From NCBI GenBank assembly GCA_963800415.1, contig CAWDBS010000071.1:1-64000 (forward strand): 64,000 nt of DNA, written 5' to 3'. Positions within the stretch are counted from its first letter, which is position 1. The number at the start of each line of letters is the position of its first letter. The notes under the pieces are model-generated. The model worked only from the letters and a program-made list of their open reading frames with translations. It did no database searches and was not told the origin of the DNA. The position numbers and the translations under genes are program-made. Source of the stretch: Palsa-504 sp963800415 (lineage in GTDB: Bacteria; Actinomycetota; Actinomycetes; Streptosporangiales; Streptosporangiaceae). Shown here piece by piece: positions 61,889 through 64,000 of this stretch.

Positions 61889-64000
61889 GCGTTCGCGCCC
61901 GGCGGCGGCCCGGGCGAGGACGTCGCTCAGCACCGCGGGTGTCGGCCGGGTCGATCACGTCGTCGATCTCGAATGCCATCGCGGTGCTGAGCGCCTGGCC
62001 GCGGGTGTACTGCTCGGCGACCAGCTCGTCGTAGCGCACCTGCCGGGCCTCGGGGTCGCCGATCGCGTCGAGCTCCTTGCGGTAGCCCAACCGCACCGCG
62101 CCCTCCAGGCCCATGCCGCCGAACTCCCCGGTCGGCCAGGCCACGGTGATGGCCGGGCGGCGCAGGTCGCCGGCGGTCATCGCCATCGCGCCCAGGCCGT
62201 AGGCCTTGCGCAGCACTACCGCGCAGACCGGCACGGTGAGCCGGGCGCCGGCCACGAACATCGCACCGAAGCGCCGCACGGTGGCCGTCCGCTCCGCCTC
62301 GGGTCCGACCATGAAACCGGGGGTGTCGACCAGCGAGATAACCGGCAGCCGGTGCGCCTGGCACAGCCGCAGGAACGCGGCGGCCTTGTCGGCGGCGTCG
62401 CCGTCGATTGCCCCGCCCAGGTGCAGCGGGTTGCTGGCCAGCAGCCCGACCGCGTGGCCGCCGATGCGGGCCAGGGCGGTCAGCACCCCGGTGCCGAACC
62501 CGGCGCGCAGCTCGAGCACGCTGCCGGTGTCGCATAGCGCCTCGATGATCGGCCGCACGTCGTAGCTGCGCACCCGGTTCTCCGGGATGAGGTGCCGCAG
62601 CACCCGCTGGTCGCCGTGTTCCACCGGGACGTCAGCGCGCGGCCGGGCGGAGTACGAGCCGAAGTACGACAGGTAACGTCGCGCCGCGGCCACCGCGGCC
62701 GCCTCGTCGGGGACGAGCAGATCCACCACTCCGTTCGGCACCTGGACTGACATCGGTCCCACCTCGTCAGGCGCGACGACGCCGAGCCCGCCGCCCTCGA
62801 TCATGGCCGGCCCGCCCATGCCCAGGCTGGCGTCCGGCGTCGCGATGATCACGTCGCAGGCGCCGGCCAGCGCCGCGTTCCCAGCGAAGCAGTAGCCGGA
62901 CACGACGGCCACCAGCGGGACCCGGCCCGACAGCCGGGCCGTCAGGCGGAAGGTCGGCACGTCAAGGCCGGCCACGGCGGTGGTGTCGGTATCGCCCGGG
63001 CGCCCGCCGCCGCCCTCGGCGAACATGACGAGGGGCAGCCGCTCCCGGTCGGCCAGCTCGAGCAGCCGGTCGGTCTTGCGGTGGTTCATGAAGCCCTGGG
63101 TGCCGGCCAGCACGCTGTAGTCGTAGGACATCACCGCGACCGGCCGACCGTCGACCGTCGCGGTGCCCAGGACCAGGCCGTCGGCCGGGGTGCGCGCGAT
63201 GAGGTCGTCAAGGGAGCGGCGGCGGCGCTGCGCGGCGATCGTCAGCGCGCCGTATTCCACGAAGCTGCCCGGGTCGACCAGGTCGGCGACGTTCTCCCGG
63301 GCCGTCCGCCGACCCGCGGCGTGGCGCCGCTCGGTCACCTCGGGACGGCCCTCGTCCAGCCCGATCCGGTGCCGCTCCCGCACCTCGGCGAGATCCGGCC
63401 GGACGTGATCCAGCGGGACGTCGTCGGCCCGGGCCGGACCGGCGACGTCGGGCCCGGCCTCGGCCAGCACCACCAGCACCGACCCGGCCGGCACCGTGGC
63501 CCCCGCCGCCACCGGTACCTCGCGCACCCGGCCGGCCGCCTGCGCCCGCACCTCATGCTCCATCTTCATCGCCTCGATGACGAGCAGCTCGTCGCCGGGG
63601 ACGACCGGCTGGCCGGGCGCGACCGCCACCGACACCACGGTCCCGGCCAGCGGCGCGCGCACCGCGGCGTGACCCGGCGGCACGGCAGCCGAGACGGGTC
63701 CGGTGTGCTCCGGTCCGGTGTGCTCCGGTCCGGTGTGCTCCGGTCCGGTGTGCTCCGGTTCGATGGCAGTGAGCTCGGCGGCGTGCTCGTCGACCCAGCC
63801 GGTGTCGAGCGTGCCGAGCCCCGGCACCTGCAGCAGCGCCGCCCTCAGCAGGGCCTGCAGCAGGGCCACGTTGGTGGGCACGCCCGCGATGTCGAACTCG
63901 GCCAGCGCCCGCACCGCGCGGCGCGCCGCCTCCTCGAGCGTGCCGCCGTCGGTGATCACCTTGGCCAGCAGCGAGTCGTAACGCGGGTTGACGGCGTAGC
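61800..64000 (-). CDS. Biotin-dependent acyl-CoA carboxylase, single-chain (5' end outside window)
   Basis: The visible 733 residues run from the end of the biotin carboxylase part (YAVNPRYDSLLAKVITDGGT) through a linker with four EHTGP repeats to a biotinyl domain (VIEAMKMEHEV, biotin Lys), then a fused carboxyltransferase: MSYDYSVLAGTQGFMNHRKT, MFAEGGGGRPGDTD, VAVVSGYCFAGNAALAGACD, SLVDTPGFMVGPEAERTATV and VVLRKAYGLGAMAMTAGDLR. The order BC-BCCP-CT in one chain is that of long-chain/single-chain acyl-CoA carboxylases; substrate is probably acetyl-, propionyl- or a longer acyl-CoA. After DPADTR the C-terminus reads as unusual Arg-rich sequence, whereas another frame gives AVLSDVLARAAAGRE, so the last ~45 residues may follow a frameshift. 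The 5' end lies beyond the window. Confidence 0.88.
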   Translation of the reverse strand, partial: YAVNPRYDSLLAKVITDGGTLEEAARRAVRALAEFDIAGVPTNVALLQALLRAALLQVPGLGTLDTGWVDEHAAELTAIEPEHTGPEHTGPEHTGPEHTGPVSAAVPPGHAAVRAPLAGTVVSVAVAPGQPVVPGDELLVIEAMKMEHEVRAQAAGRVREVPVAAGATVPAGSVLVVLAEAGPDVAGPARADDVPLDHVRPDLAEVRERHRIGLDEGRPEVTERRHAAGRRTARENVADLVDPGSFVEYGALTIAAQRRRRSLDDLIARTPADGLVLGTATVDGRPVAVMSYDYSVLAGTQGFMNHRKTDRLLELADRERLPLVMFAEGGGGRPGDTDTTAVAGLDVPTFRLTARLSGRVPLVAVVSGYCFAGNAALAGACDVIIATPDASLGMGGPAMIEGGGLGVVAPDEVGPMSVQVPNGVVDLLVPDEAAAVAAARRYLSYFGSYSARPRADVPVEHGDQRVLRHLIPENRVRSYDVRPIIEALCDTGSVLELRAGFGTGVLTALARIGGHAVGLLASNPLHLGGAIDGDAADKAAAFLRLCQAHRLPVISLVDTPGFMVGPEAERTATVRRFGAMFVAGARLTVPVCAVVLRKAYGLGAMAMTAGDLRRPAITVAWPTGEFGGMGLEGAVRLGYRKELDAIGDPEARQVRYDELVAEQYTRGQALSTAMAFEIDDVIDPADTRGAERRPRPGRRRARTLNHPDGAYGRIGRRTGWGQAPGLGLRTAA
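63698..63757 (-). repeat. Four 15-bp units encoding EHTGP
   Basis: Tandem copies of ggtccggtgtgctcc (plus strand) in the linker between the BC and biotinyl domains of the carboxylase. In-frame period; likely flexible linker whose copy number can change. Confidence 0.9.

Overview
The window is high-GC DNA with actinobacterial gene families throughout: a LysM/Rpf-like secreted protein, DUF1707 and PspC-domain proteins, a 13E12-type HNH protein, an AceE-type pyruvate dehydrogenase operon, GTG and TTG starts, and near-leaderless promoters. The content suggests a soil actinomycete of the Streptosporangiales or Streptomycetales type. I cannot name a species from sequence alone.

Layout. 0.6-4 kb: a 3-hydroxyacyl-CoA dehydrogenase, a 5'-truncated 13E12/HNH protein, and a MerR regulator split from its GyrI-like ligand domain. 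4.5-9.5 kb: a tightly packed one-carbon cassette, namely a MetV-like zinc protein, MTHFR (MetF), a class I methyltransferase, a zinc-ligand-complete MetE catalytic-domain protein and a MetK with an internal deletion. 9.9-12.2 kb: gene remnants (a dehydrogenase/LivF chimera, a PhoD-like phosphatase fragment) and an alpha/beta hydrolase. 12.2-18.4 kb: the aceE-E2-lpd operon on the minus strand; its E3 carries two lipoyl domains. 18.5-24.8 kb: a serine-hydrolase pseudogene, a VOC protein, an Rpf-like protein with a structured 5' leader, and a methyltransferase/NarL regulator/PspC-kinase operon divergent from PspC and DUF1707 genes. 25.4-31.4 kb: a GntR regulator (frameshifted), an APC permease, a choline/ethanolamine-kinase-like protein and a dimethylglycine/sarcosine dehydrogenase-like protein around a divergent control region with two GTCTAGAC operators. 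31.6-39.4 kb: an AAA/DUF234 ATPase, then a decayed secreted metallopeptidase-like/beta-propeller gene carrying a group II intron whose ends can be placed to the base, an SGNH lipoprotein, and two gene remnants.

39.4-61.7 kb is an extracellular polysaccharide locus, partly of lower GC: a GT-C-like membrane protein, two GT4 glycosyltransferases, a sugar-nucleotide epimerase-like protein, a GMC-type oxidoreductase with a ferredoxin-like cysteine motif, a GH16 hydrolase, a Wzx-type flippase, a polysaccharide deacetylase, a GT2, and two near-identical copies of another GT2, each broken by a different event (a +1 G in one, a 2-kb IS4-family element in the other). A pentapeptide-repeat protein, a JmjC-like cupin and a FemAB/BioF2-like acyltransferase lie between them. 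The window ends in a single-chain biotin-dependent acyl-CoA carboxylase whose 3' end abuts an aldo/keto-reductase remnant.

Overall theme: intact operons mixed with an unusually high number of frameshifted, truncated or fused genes. Some single-base indels could be sequence errors. The deletions, fusions, intron and IS insertion look biological. The most interesting points are the methyl-cycle cassette, the group II intron in a repeated blade with single-C additions at the homologous site in other blades, the paired GntR operators, and the double loss of the duplicated GT2.
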